A DNA stretch of 30,515 bases from a bacterium (GTDB taxonomy: Bacteria; Patescibacteriota; Patescibacteriia; Patescibacteriales; GWC2-42-12). The DNA lies in NCBI GenBank assembly GCA_030655095.1, contig JAURWF010000065.1, forward strand, positions 1 through 30,515, given 5' to 3'. Positions within the stretch are counted from its first letter, which is position 1, and every line of letters begins with the position of its first letter. The position numbers and the translations under genes are program-made. Positions 1 to 8,109 of the stretch are shown piece after piece. Below the pieces are notes generated by a model, which was not told the origin of the DNA, made no database searches, and worked only from the letters and a program-made list of their open reading frames with translations.

Positions 1-2
1 AT

Positions 3-221
3 CGGTATACTAGACCGTACAGACCTCAAACTAACGGCAAAGTTGAAAGGTTCTGGAAAACGATAGAAGCTGATTTACTAGAAGACATTGTTTTTGATTC
101 ATTGGAGCATTTGCAAGACGAAATATCTCAATATTTATATAATTACAATAATGAACGTCCGCATCAAGGAAATAATGGAGAAAATCCTATTTCATTTTTT
201 AAAAAACTGTCAACGAATTAG
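3..221 (+). CDS. transposase, C-terminal part (rve/DDE integrase core)
   Basis: An open frame enters from the left edge and stops at TAG 219-221, giving the last 72 residues. The translation shows the end of an rve integrase core: RPYRPQTNGKVERFWKT followed by NYNNERPHQG and NPISFF. The E of KVERF is expected to be the last acidic residue of the DDE triad, and the RPHQG block is typical of IS481- and IS3-like transposases. The N-terminal DNA-binding domain and the first two acidic residues lie outside the window. The element's right end may fall near 232, where the reverse complement reads TGTAGATG, but no partner inverted repeat can be checked. Family identity is solid; the exact IS family is a guess. 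Confidence 0.85.
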   Translation, partial: RYTRPYRPQTNGKVERFWKTIEADLLEDIVFDSLEHLQDEISQYLYNYNNERPHQGNNGENPISFFKKLSTN

Positions 222-233
222 TAAACATCTACA

Positions 234-297
234 GGAATGACAAAGGGGAAAGGCTCTGCGGGAATGACAAAGGGGAAAGGCTCTGCGGGAATAACAA
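234..297. repeat. 27-bp tandem repeat, about 2.4 copies
   Basis: Units begin GGAATGACAAAGGGG at 234, 261 and (as GGAATAAC) 288, so the period is 27 bp. The unit contains AATGACAAA, the terminal motif shared with the dispersed repeats elsewhere in the window. It lies directly after the transposase stop. Confidence 0.85.
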
Positions 298-303
298 AAG
301 AAA

Positions 304-458
304 CTTTACGGACTTTCGACTTTATAGACTTTTGACTTTACAGACTTTATAGACTTTTGACTTTACAGACTTTATAGACTTTTGACTTTACGGACTTTAC
401 GGACTTTACGGACTTTACGGACTTTACGGACTTTACGGACTTTATAGACTTTTGACTA
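304..458. repeat. GACTTTACG/GACTTTATA short tandem repeat tract
   Basis: About 150 bp built from 9-bp units GACTTTACG, GACTTTACA and GACTTTATA and the 7-bp unit GACTTTT. The 3' part has seven near-consecutive GACTTTACG units (about 388-441). Only about 25 bp separate the tract from the murA start codon, so it occupies the place where a promoter would be expected. No protein or RNA gene is seen in 222-482. Confidence 0.9.
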
Positions 459-482
459 ATTATTAACTTTTAACTTAAATTC

Positions 483-1778
483 ATGTCTAATTTTATAATT
501 AATGGTGGGAATAAATTGTCTGGATCAATTCATACTAATTCAGCAAAAAACTCAGCTATTGCTATTTTGTGTTCTTTATTAATGATTGAAGGAAAGACTA
601 CATTATCTAATATCCCTCTAATTGAAGAGGTTAATAGAATTGTAGAAATATTAATTTCTATTGGATTTAAAATTAAATTTGATAATAACAAACTTGAAAT
701 TATTAATGATGGTAAAATAAATTTAGAAACAATTGATAAACAGGCCTACCAAAAAACTAGAGTGACTATTTTATTTATTGGCGCATTAGTTCATAAATAT
801 AAAAATTTTTTATTACCAAAAGTAAGCGGGTGCAAATTAGGCAAAAGAACTGTTAATCCTCATATTATTGCTTTAGAGCACTTTGGCATTACTGTCCAAA
901 AATTAAAAAACAACTATTCAATTACTCATAAACAAATAAAAGGAGCTGATTTTACTATGTATGAATCAGGCGATACGGCTACTGAAAATGCCATTCTAGT
1001 AGCTGTCTTAGCAGACGGAATAACCAAAATTAATTTAGCATCATCAAATTACATGGTCCAAGATTTATGCTATTTTCTTAATCAAGCTGGTGCTAAAATA
1101 AAAGGAATTGGCACGACTAAACTTGAAATTACTGGAGTTAAAAAATTATCACCAGTAGAAAACTATTCAATAATGCCAGACCCTATTGAATCAATGGCAT
1201 TTATATCAATGGCAATTACAACTGCATCAAAATTAACAATAACAGGTTGCCCTATTGAATTTTTACAATTAGAACTAGAAAAATTAAGAATTATGGGACA
1301 AAAAATAAATATTAGCCAAACATACAAATCACTTAGTGGCTATTTTGATTTAGTTGATATTGAAATCATCCCGTCTCACTTACACGCCTTGCCAGACAAA
1401 ATATACGGTCGCCCATTTCCAGGCTTAAATATTGACAATTTACCATTATTTATACCAATATTAACAACAGCTTATGGAAAAACTCTAGTTAATGACTGGG
1501 TTTATGAAAACAGGGCAATTTATTATACTGAGCTTAATAAATTAGGAGCAAAAATAACACTCCTAGATCCTCACCGTGTTATTGTTACTGGCCCAACAAA
1601 AATGAAACCAACAACAATTAACTGCCCACCTGCTTTACGGCCAGCAGTTAATTTATTTATCGCTATGCTAGCTGCTAAGGGTGAATCTGTTTTAAAAAAT
1701 TGCTATTCAATTGAACGTGGGTATGCCAATCTCTGCGAACGACTAAATAAAATTGGCGCTAATATTAGAAGAGAATAG
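483..1778 (+). CDS. murA: UDP-N-acetylglucosamine 1-carboxyvinyltransferase (MurA-type)
   Basis: Transfers enolpyruvate from PEP to UDP-GlcNAc in the first committed step of peptidoglycan synthesis in the cytoplasm. The 431 residues match the usual 417-435 of MurA. The N-terminal signature appears as INGGNKLSGS and NSAKNSAIAIL (residues 6-29), and the catalytic loop as SGCKLGKR with Cys117 in the place of the PEP-binding cysteine, so fosfomycin sensitivity would be predicted. Other family landmarks are YENRAIYY and, near the C-terminus, IERGYANL. Several motifs are drifted from textbook MurA (NSAKN for GAKNA, TVNPH for RPIDLH), so a MurA paralogue with another role is possible. The stop codon lies inside a short repeat, and the next gene follows on the same strand after 61 bp. 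Start ATG 483 gives the full conserved N-terminus; no clear Shine-Dalgarno precedes it. Confidence 0.88.
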   Translation: MSNFIINGGNKLSGSIHTNSAKNSAIAILCSLLMIEGKTTLSNIPLIEEVNRIVEILISIGFKIKFDNNKLEIINDGKINLETIDKQAYQKTRVTILFIGALVHKYKNFLLPKVSGCKLGKRTVNPHIIALEHFGITVQKLKNNYSITHKQIKGADFTMYESGDTATENAILVAVLADGITKINLASSNYMVQDLCYFLNQAGAKIKGIGTTKLEITGVKKLSPVENYSIMPDPIESMAFISMAITTASKLTITGCPIEFLQLELEKLRIMGQKINISQTYKSLSGYFDLVDIEIIPSHLHALPDKIYGRPFPGLNIDNLPLFIPILTTAYGKTLVNDWVYENRAIYYTELNKLGAKITLLDPHRVIVTGPTKMKPTTINCPPALRPAVNLFIAMLAAKGESVLKNCYSIERGYANLCERLNKIGANIRRE

Positions 1779-1838
1779 GTGTTAGGTGTTAGGCAATTAA
1801 AACCTGAAACCTAACAGCTAAAACCTAAAACCTACTCC
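1776..1838. repeat. TAGGTGTTAGG / CCTAAAACCTA repeat filling the intergenic gap
   Basis: The gap consists of GGTGTTAGGTGTTAGG followed by repeated CCTAAAACC-type units, which are imperfect reverse complements and could fold into a hairpin. It begins at the murA stop codon and ends at the next start codon, so repeat sequence makes up the whole spacer. Confidence 0.7.
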
Positions 1839-1839
1839 T

Positions 1840-2682
1840 ATGACAATTAAAACAAGACAAATTATCTGTATTTTTCTTTATTTAACTTTTTTTATTGCTA
1901 CTCCATTAATTATTGCTTACGCTGCTGGATATAAATTTAATTTCAATAAAAACAGAACTATGCCATTTTCCTTACAAAAAACAGGTATGTTTATTTTGGA
2001 CAGCCAACCACCTAATGCTAAAATTTTTATTAATAATCAAATCCAACAAAATTTAATTAACAAGATATTTTTTAATAAAACAAACAATATAACAACGCCG
2101 GCAAAAATTAAAAATTTATTACCAGGAGAATACACTATTAAATTAGAGCTCCCTGGTTACTGGCCTTGGGAAAAAAAATTAAGAATAACCTCGGGCAATT
2201 CAACCTATGCTGAGAATATTTTTTTATTTAAACAAAGTGCTCCTGTTTTAATAAAAGCAACGGAAATTAATAATTTAGCTAATAAAAATACAATAGAGTC
2301 CTCAGACTCAGAAGTTCTGTCTAGATTTAAAAAAAATAATAATATAAAATACGCTGAATTAATTAATGATTCAAAATTAATTTATGCTAATGATTTTGAA
2401 ATTTGGCTTAATGATTTAGCCGACAAAAAACAAACTCTAATTACAAGAATCAGCGATAATATCACGGGCATTGCTTGGCATCCTAGCAATAATTATATTA
2501 TTTACTCCACGGACAAAACTATTAATGTTATAGAAATGGATGAGCGTGAAAAAAGAAGCAACACAGAACTAATTAAATTTGATAAAATTTCCTCTTTATT
2601 TATCAATCCAAAAGGCACTACACTTTATTTTCAAGCCAAAGTAGACGATCAAGAAGGACTTTATAAATTAAATATACAATAA
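1840..2682 (+). CDS. membrane-anchored PEGA-domain protein
   Basis: 280 residues. A hydrophobic segment at about residues 9-29 acts as a signal anchor, putting the rest outside the cytoplasm. A PEGA domain follows (about 50-130), with the typical pattern of a first strand ending in SQPPNAKIFINN, then LLPGEYTIKLELPGYWPWE. PEGA domains occur in surface proteins and often precede beta-propellers. The C-terminal part (about 170-280) has WHPSNNYIIYST, a TolB/WD-like strand pattern, but only room for one or two blades, so the propeller may be shortened compared with longer family members. It is probably co-transcribed with the MurA-type gene. It converges with galU, with 5 bp between the two stops and no terminator hairpin between them. 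Function beyond cell-surface localisation is unknown. Confidence 0.75.
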   Translation: MTIKTRQIICIFLYLTFFIATPLIIAYAAGYKFNFNKNRTMPFSLQKTGMFILDSQPPNAKIFINNQIQQNLINKIFFNKTNNITTPAKIKNLLPGEYTIKLELPGYWPWEKKLRITSGNSTYAENIFLFKQSAPVLIKATEINNLANKNTIESSDSEVLSRFKKNNNIKYAELINDSKLIYANDFEIWLNDLADKKQTLITRISDNITGIAWHPSNNYIIYSTDKTINVIEMDEREKRSNTELIKFDKISSLFINPKGTTLYFQAKVDDQEGLYKLNIQ

Positions 2683-2687
2683 TTAAA

Positions 2688-3548
2688 TTATATAAACTTC
2701 TTTACGTATTCCCTTAGCTCACTACCAATATCTTTTCTATCAAAAGCATATTCCAAAATAGCCTTAAGATAATTTAAAGGGTCTCCTGTTGTCAGCCATT
2801 GACCGCCTTCAACTTCTTTTGCCATAAATACCCCTCCTTGTTTTACGTAATCCCTAATAGCATCTACTAAATATAACTCATTGTCTTTGCCAAGCGCTGT
2901 TTTTTTTAAAATATTAATAATATCTTGATTCAAAATCATCCGACCAAAATCAGCTAATTGAGAAGGAGCTTTTTCAATATTCGGTTTTTCAATAATGTCT
3001 TCAATCTCCATTGTATCTTTTTTTAACTTCACGATGCCATAACGATTAACCTGATCTCTTTCAACTTTCTGCACGCCAATCATAAGTTTGCCATCTTTAG
3101 CATAATCATCAACCATCTGTTTTGTAAAAGAAACTTTTGATTTTACCAAATCATCTCCCCATACAAAAACAAAAGGCTCATCTTTTATTAAACTAGCTGC
3201 AGATAAAACTGGTGTACCATTACCATATGGACCTTTTTGTCTAACATAAATAAAATTAGCTAAATTAGCTATTTTTTTTATTTCTTCTGATAATTTTTCT
3301 TTACCATTTTTTTTTAATTCATCAATTAATGCCCAATTATAATCAAAATGATCTTCTAGCGGTTTTTTATCCCATTTTGTTACTAAAATGATGTCTTCAA
3401 TGCCAGCCTCAACTAATTCCTCAACAACCAACTGAATAATCGGTTTATCAACAATTGGCAACATTTCTTTAGGCATAGTTTTAGTTGCTGGCAAAAGTCT
3501 TGTGCCTGACCCAGCAACAGCGATCACTGCTTTAGTTATTTTTTGCAT
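2688..3548 (-). CDS. galU: UTP--glucose-1-phosphate uridylyltransferase
   Basis: Makes UDP-glucose from UTP and glucose-1-phosphate in the cytoplasm. The 286-residue length is normal for GalU. The nucleotide-binding signature GSGTRLLPATKTMPKEMLPI is present at about residues 13-32, followed by DKPIIQLVVEELVEAGI. Further family motifs are YVRQKGPYGNGTPVL (uridine site) and VFVWGDDLV, where GDD carries the metal-binding aspartate, and later DIIEKP. It is the last gene of the long minus-strand polysaccharide operon, 23 bp after the preceding GT2 start-to-stop boundary. UDP-glucose would feed the glycosyltransferases and the sugar-1-phosphate transferase of the locus. Confidence 0.95.
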   Translation of the reverse strand: MQKITKAVIAVAGSGTRLLPATKTMPKEMLPIVDKPIIQLVVEELVEAGIEDIILVTKWDKKPLEDHFDYNWALIDELKKNGKEKLSEEIKKIANLANFIYVRQKGPYGNGTPVLSAASLIKDEPFVFVWGDDLVKSKVSFTKQMVDDYAKDGKLMIGVQKVERDQVNRYGIVKLKKDTMEIEDIIEKPNIEKAPSQLADFGRMILNQDIINILKKTALGKDNELYLVDAIRDYVKQGGVFMAKEVEGGQWLTTGDPLNYLKAILEYAFDRKDIGSELREYVKKFI

Positions 3549-3571
3549 AATTTTATATAGATGTTAATTTA

Positions 3572-4363
3572 TTATTTTATTCCCCATTTTATTAAATACT
3601 TTAACCATGAAATTATATGATAAATAGTTATTTTACTTGTAAAAAATTTATACCATGCTACGCGCGCGCTCTGACGAATGTGATTATGAATAACCATTGC
3701 CTTTGGAAAATAAAGAACTTTCCAATTTTTATTCCAAAAACGACGACATAAATCAGTATCTTCAAAATACATAAAAAATTGTTCATCAAATAAACCAACT
3801 TCTGCTAAAGCCTTAGCTCTACAAAAAAGAAAAGAACCAAGCAACCAATTAACTTCCTTAATATCTTCTTTATTATAATCTTTCATTAAAAATCTGTCCA
3901 AATCTTTTTTAACAAAATTAAATTTGCTCAATGGCAGACGACGATAAATTGGCGTAAATAAATTATACCAACGAAAACAAGAAGTTTGAACAATCTGATC
4001 AGGATAAAATTGTTTTGGTCCGACTAAACCTACATCAGAATTTACTTCCATAAAATCATAAATGTTTTTAAAAGTCTCTTTAAAAACAGTAATATCCGGA
4101 TTCATAATAACAATATATTCTCCTTGCGCTTTTCTAATGCCAAGATTATTGCCAGCTCCCATACCAACATTTTTTGCGCTTTCAATAAAAATTATTTGCA
4201 AGTTTTGCAATTCCAAAATTTCTTTTAAACCATCTTGAGAATTATTATCAACAACAATAATTTCATATTTAAGCAAACCAAAATCAGCCTCTTTAATTGA
4301 TTTTAGACAATTTAAAACTAAATCTTTGCTTTTATAATTTAAAATAATAATACTAATATCCAT
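3572..4363 (-). CDS. GT2-family glycosyltransferase
   Basis: Inverting GT-A glycosyltransferase, cytoplasmic face of the membrane. From ATG 4363 the protein is 263 residues and starts MDISIIILNYKS, which is the expected first beta-strand; a TTG at 4381 would add six residues but overlap the upstream gene, so the ATG is preferred (7-bp gap). Motifs are DNNSQDGL (nucleotide site), MNPDITVF carrying the DXD-equivalent, and MYFEDTDLCRR, the ED acceptor/base motif of GT2 rhamnosyl-type transferases. The C-terminal 40 residues are basic and hydrophobic, suggesting peripheral membrane attachment. It is the last of four tandem GT2 genes beside rmlABCD, which makes rhamnosyl transfer plausible but unproven. 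Confidence 0.87.
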   Translation of the reverse strand: MDISIIILNYKSKDLVLNCLKSIKEADFGLLKYEIIVVDNNSQDGLKEILELQNLQIIFIESAKNVGMGAGNNLGIRKAQGEYIVIMNPDITVFKETFKNIYDFMEVNSDVGLVGPKQFYPDQIVQTSCFRWYNLFTPIYRRLPLSKFNFVKKDLDRFLMKDYNKEDIKEVNWLLGSFLFCRAKALAEVGLFDEQFFMYFEDTDLCRRFWNKNWKVLYFPKAMVIHNHIRQSARVAWYKFFTSKITIYHIISWLKYLIKWGIK

Positions 4364-4370
4364 AAAATTT

Positions 4371-5423
4371 TTACCAAACAATAATTCTTTTTACTATTTT
4401 CCAATAAAAACTAAAAATAACATTTGCAATTTTTAATGTTGAATCCTCTATTTCTTGATACCAAATTTTACCACTAAATAATTTAATAATATTTTTATCT
4501 TTAACTTTCCGCAGATTTTGCGATTGTTTTCGGCTGTTCAATATATATCGCCAGTTTTTAAAATTAAAAAAATATTTATAAACCAAAATTTTTTCTTTAA
4601 TCCAACCACTTTTAATAGCAAAAAATATTAAACCGATCTCCATGACAACAAAAGCTGGAAAAATTAAAATTAAACTAACTAGATGATAATTTTTCAATAT
4701 TACAATTATTCGATTTCTATCCATCCAATAATATTTTTTAATACTGCGAGAAAATTCATATTTATGAAAAGCAACTGCTTCTGACGCTAAAACACATTTA
4801 AAACCAGCTAACCAAATTCGCCAACCCAAATCTTGATCTTCATTGTACATCCAGAATTCCTCATCAAATAATCCAACTTTTTTAAAAATATCAGCTGTAA
4901 ATAAAACACCTGCGCCTGATGGATAACATATTTCTTTGCATTTATCAATTAGCTTATATTTCTTATTATATCCCTCAGAATAACCAAAGCCTAAAAAATG
5001 TGTCACGTTACCGATGCTATTAATTTTTTCTTTTTCTGGCCATAACATTAATCTTGCCTGTACCGCACCTATTTTATTTCCATTTTCCGCTACTTCAATC
5101 ATTTTTGAGATGCAATTTAATTCAATCACAGTGTCCATATTAAACAAAACTATATAATCAAACTTCTGCTCAAGCGCAAGTTTAATAGCATCATTATTTC
5201 CTTTTGCAAAACCATCATTTTTTTCATTTCTAATAATTTCCGCTTCAGGAGCTACTTGCTTTAAAAAATTAAAACTATTCTCACTACTTTCATTATCAGT
5301 AATAAAAATTTTCTTCTCGCCTTGATAATCCTGTTTTCTTAAGCTCATTAAACAATCATTAAGATATTTTTCAGCATAATCATGCCAATTTGGACTAATT
5401 ATTATAGCAATTTTTTTAAGCAT
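4371..5423 (-). CDS. GT2-family glycosyltransferase with C-terminal membrane segment
   Basis: 350 residues. The GT-A fold starts at KKIAIIISPNWHDYAEKYL; it shows DNESSENSF, GFAKGNNDAI, the NMD form of the DXD motif in LFNMDTVIE, and MYNEDQDLGWR as the ED motif. After the catalytic domain a hydrophobic stretch (about residues 245-272, LVSLILIFPAFVVMEIGLIF) is a likely membrane helix, and the last 75 residues are basic. It is longer than the neighbouring GT2 enzymes because of this tail. The stop-to-start distance to the upstream GT2 gene is 1 bp, so translational coupling is likely. Donor and acceptor sugars cannot be read from sequence. Confidence 0.85.
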   Translation of the reverse strand: MLKKIAIIISPNWHDYAEKYLNDCLMSLRKQDYQGEKKIFITDNESSENSFNFLKQVAPEAEIIRNEKNDGFAKGNNDAIKLALEQKFDYIVLFNMDTVIELNCISKMIEVAENGNKIGAVQARLMLWPEKEKINSIGNVTHFLGFGYSEGYNKKYKLIDKCKEICYPSGAGVLFTADIFKKVGLFDEEFWMYNEDQDLGWRIWLAGFKCVLASEAVAFHKYEFSRSIKKYYWMDRNRIIVILKNYHLVSLILIFPAFVVMEIGLIFFAIKSGWIKEKILVYKYFFNFKNWRYILNSRKQSQNLRKVKDKNIIKLFSGKIWYQEIEDSTLKIANVIFSFYWKIVKRIIVW

Positions 5424-5424
5424 T

Positions 5425-6282
5425 TTATGTTTTTGCTTTATTTTTTATTTTTAATTTTTTTCCAACCCACACCATAAACATACCAATTGGCCAAATTATT
5501 TTTAAAATCCAATATTCATAAATTGGTCGTTGCTTTTTAAAATATTTAAGCATTGAATTGCGAAAATATTTTTGCGTCATCCCCCTATCTAACTGCTTAA
5601 AACTTTGCCCAATTAAATCAATACACTCAGCTACTGGCGCATACCAAACTTCACCGCCAAATTGTTTAACGCGCTTGCAATAATCAACCTCTTCAAACCA
5701 AAGAAAAAATCTTTCATCTAATAAACCAATTTTTTCTATTGCTTCTTTTCTAATCATAAAAAACCCACCTCTAACAGAATCTACTTTTGCTGATATTGTA
5801 TAATCAAAATCATTTCTTAAATATTTATTTAAAACAGTTGGAAATATATGAGGAATTTTTAAAATAATTGCTAATTGATCTGCTAATGCTGGAAAACAGC
5901 GAACGTGTTTTACTATTTTTTTATTTTCATCAACTAATTTACATCCTGCTACCATAGCCTGTTTATTTTTATCCATCCAAAAGACCATGTCTGACAATGT
6001 ATTATCAAATACTCTCATATCTGGATTTAATAACAAAATATATCTACCTTTTGCCAATTTAATAGCCTGATTATTCGCTTTAGCAAAACCTAAATTTTCT
6101 TGATTAGCAATTAATTTAACATCTGGAAAATTATTTTTTACCACTTCAACCGTATTATCTTTAGAATTATTATCAACAACAAAAACCTCAAAACTAACAT
6201 TTTGACTTTTAAATAAAGCTTCTAAATTATCTCTAAGTTTTTCTTTTACATTCCATGAAACAATAATAACTGATAAGTCCAT
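5425..6282 (-). CDS. GT2-family glycosyltransferase (rhamnosyltransferase-like)
   Basis: 285 residues beginning MDLSVIIVSWNVKEKL, a classical GT2 first strand. Other motifs are DNNSKDNTV, GFAKANNQAIKLAKG, LLNPDMRVF (DXD-equivalent) and FLWFEEVDYCKR (ED-type motif with EE). The segment VDSVRGGFFMIRKEAIEKIG matches the region after the active site of WbbL/RfbF-type rhamnosyltransferases. The C-terminus has an amphipathic or short membrane helix (WPIGMFMVWVGKKLK). It is separated by 1 bp from both neighbouring GT2 genes. Together with the adjacent dTDP-rhamnose genes this is the best rhamnosyltransferase candidate of the four. Confidence 0.87.
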   Translation of the reverse strand: MDLSVIIVSWNVKEKLRDNLEALFKSQNVSFEVFVVDNNSKDNTVEVVKNNFPDVKLIANQENLGFAKANNQAIKLAKGRYILLLNPDMRVFDNTLSDMVFWMDKNKQAMVAGCKLVDENKKIVKHVRCFPALADQLAIILKIPHIFPTVLNKYLRNDFDYTISAKVDSVRGGFFMIRKEAIEKIGLLDERFFLWFEEVDYCKRVKQFGGEVWYAPVAECIDLIGQSFKQLDRGMTQKYFRNSMLKYFKKQRPIYEYWILKIIWPIGMFMVWVGKKLKIKNKAKT

Positions 6283-6283
6283 A

Positions 6284-7258
6284 TTAATATCTAATAATTT
6301 TATTTTTAATTCTACCTAAATTCATAAATTGTTCAAAAAGATGTTTTTCAAAAAGTAAAATAAAAACCAACATTTTAAATTCAAACCAAATAATCGCTAT
6401 TTTATTTTTAAAACTTTGCAAACGCCAATATTTAATAAAAATAATCTGTTGATTTAAAAATGACAATTGTTTAATTAACTTGCTTTTATTTTTTCGATTT
6501 AACATCACAGTCAAATTGTCCTCGCCTTTTCCACTGCTTGAACGATCATGATAGATAACAGCATCAACTACGCATTTTGATTTAAAACCAGACAAAAATA
6601 ATCTATAAGCCAAATCACAGTCTTCTTTATACATAAACATTAATTCATCAAAATACTGTTTATCGAATTTAACTTTTTCCAACGCGGATAAACGATAAAT
6701 TGCCGACCCACCTGAAGGTCCGATAATTTCACTTTCATAATTTTTATTATCTTTATTTTCATTGTCTTCCATTCCTTCTCTGTAATCAACAAACCTCAAT
6801 CCTGGCAATAATTTTATACCACAACTATCAATAATATTTGTTTTCTCCTGTTTTACAAAATCCCATTTTAATGTTTTAGCAGTAGCTGAGCCAAGTTCTT
6901 TATTGTTGTCCAGCTCATTTACTAACTTTTCCAAAACATTTGATTCTAAAATCATATCTGAATTTAACGCTAAAAAATATTCAGCACCAGCTCTGACTGC
7001 TTGGCTAATCATTAAATTGTATGCTTTAGCAAAACCCAAATTCTGTCCTGATTGCCATTTTAATTCTATTTCTGGATAATTTTTTTCCAAATAAATTTTA
7101 TTATCATTATTTTCTTCTAAACTATTATCAATAGCAATTATTTTATAATCTTTATAAGTTTGATTTTTTAAACTTGGCAAAAAATACTGCAAATATTTTG
7201 CAGTATTTTTATTATAAGTTATAAAACCAATATAAATTTTAAATTTATTATTTTCCAT
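6284..7258 (-). CDS. GT2-family glycosyltransferase
   Basis: 324 residues. The N-terminus KIYIGFITYNKNTAKYLQ gives the first strand; it is followed by GFAKAYNLMISQAV, ALNSDMILE (DXD-equivalent NSD) and MYKEDCDLAYRLFLSG (ED motif). The region GPSGGSAIYRLSALEKV is the conserved block before the acceptor site. The C-terminus is basic and hydrophobic with a probable membrane-associated helix (IAIIWFEFKMLVFILLF). It lies 6 bp downstream of rmlA and 1 bp upstream of the next GT2, so it is first of the four-gene glycosyltransferase set. Specificity is unknown. Confidence 0.85.
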   Translation of the reverse strand: MENNKFKIYIGFITYNKNTAKYLQYFLPSLKNQTYKDYKIIAIDNSLEENNDNKIYLEKNYPEIELKWQSGQNLGFAKAYNLMISQAVRAGAEYFLALNSDMILESNVLEKLVNELDNNKELGSATAKTLKWDFVKQEKTNIIDSCGIKLLPGLRFVDYREGMEDNENKDNKNYESEIIGPSGGSAIYRLSALEKVKFDKQYFDELMFMYKEDCDLAYRLFLSGFKSKCVVDAVIYHDRSSSGKGEDNLTVMLNRKNKSKLIKQLSFLNQQIIFIKYWRLQSFKNKIAIIWFEFKMLVFILLFEKHLFEQFMNLGRIKNKIIRY

Positions 7259-7264
7259 TTTTAT

Positions 7265-8059
7265 TTAAAGTTTTTTCTTTGCTAAAGCCTTTAATTCTTC
7301 GTTAAATTCCATAATTGCTTGATTAATTATTGGATCAAACTTTTCAGATATTTTTTTTTCTTTAACATACTGACCTGCTTCAAGCAGCGAATCAAAAGTT
7401 CCGGCATCCAACCATTTACCTTTTACTAAACCAACTTCAAGCTCACCTCTTTCTAAATACCAATTGTGCAAATCAGTAATTTCTATTTCACCACGATTAC
7501 TAGGTTCTAATTGTTTAGCCACTTCTATCACCCGCTTATCATAAATATACAGGCCAGGAATAATATAATCACTTAACCACTTTTGTGGCTTTTCTACTAT
7601 TTTAACTGCTTTCATTTGTTCATTAAAAACCACAACGCCTGATCTTTCCGGATCGGGAACTTTCACCGCAAACACTTTGCCGCCACTTTTAAAATTCTTA
7701 ATATCTTCTGAAAAATCATCTTCAAAAATATTATCACCTAAAATCATTGTCACGTTATCATTATCAATAAAATCTTCTCCAACAATAAAGGCGTCTGCTA
7801 ATCCTCGCGGAGTTTTTTGTACTTTAAATTCCAAACGAATATTATTTTTATCAAAAATCGACCCTAAAAGATTTAAAAAATGGCCAGAATGTTCTGGAGA
7901 AATAATTATTAATATATCTCTTATACCAGCTTTGACTAAAACATTTAACGGATAAAAAATCATTTGCCTGTCATAAATTGGCAAAAGTTGTTTTGATGTT
8001 GTTGCTGTAAGAGGAAACAAACGAGTAGCTGTTCCTCCTGCTAAAATAATTCCTTTCAT
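7265..8059 (-). CDS. rmlA: glucose-1-phosphate thymidylyltransferase
   Basis: Makes dTDP-glucose from dTTP and glucose-1-phosphate, the first step of dTDP-L-rhamnose synthesis. The start MKGIILAGGTATRLFPLT carries the nucleotide loop; the usual GGSGTRL is GGTATRL here. The sugar-nucleotidyltransferase signature SKQLLPIYDRQMIFYPL follows, and later MILGDNIF with the metal-binding aspartate, VEKPQ and WLDAGTFDSLLEA, typical of RmlA. At 264 residues it is shorter than classical RmlA (about 290), as in the shorter archaeal/CPR-type enzymes lacking the C-terminal regulatory extension, so weaker dTDP-rhamnose feedback may be expected. The neighbours rmlD, rmlB and rmlC-like complete the pathway. 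Confidence 0.92.
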   Translation of the reverse strand: MKGIILAGGTATRLFPLTATTSKQLLPIYDRQMIFYPLNVLVKAGIRDILIIISPEHSGHFLNLLGSIFDKNNIRLEFKVQKTPRGLADAFIVGEDFIDNDNVTMILGDNIFEDDFSEDIKNFKSGGKVFAVKVPDPERSGVVVFNEQMKAVKIVEKPQKWLSDYIIPGLYIYDKRVIEVAKQLEPSNRGEIEITDLHNWYLERGELEVGLVKGKWLDAGTFDSLLEAGQYVKEKKISEKFDPIINQAIMEFNEELKALAKKKL

Positions 8060-8066
8060 ATTTTTT

Positions 8067-8100
8067 TTGTCATTGCGGGCTTGACCCGCAATCCATTCCT
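8067..8100. repeat. palindromic TTGTCATTGCGGG element, copy 1
   Basis: Contains the inverted repeat TTGCGGG-CTTGA-CCCGCAA and ends ATCCATTCCT. A near-identical copy in the opposite orientation lies at 29902-29936. It fills the gap between rmlD and rmlA and, because it folds, may shape the mRNA there. Confidence 0.85.
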
Positions 8101-8109
8101 AATTATTAA

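Noticed and set aside
304..458. CRISPR or origin iterons
   Set aside because: The units are 7-9 bp with no spacers; there is no DnaA-box pattern or replication gene beside them.
4364..4381. TTG start extending the first GT2 protein by six residues
   Set aside because: It overlaps the upstream gene, while ATG 4363 begins exactly at the conserved first strand.
7677..7955. Plus-strand open frame opposite rmlA
   Set aside because: It is the antisense shadow of a conserved enzyme gene. The same holds for open frames at 10505, 13713, 14909, 15291, 19379, 23403, 27473, 27705 and 29011.
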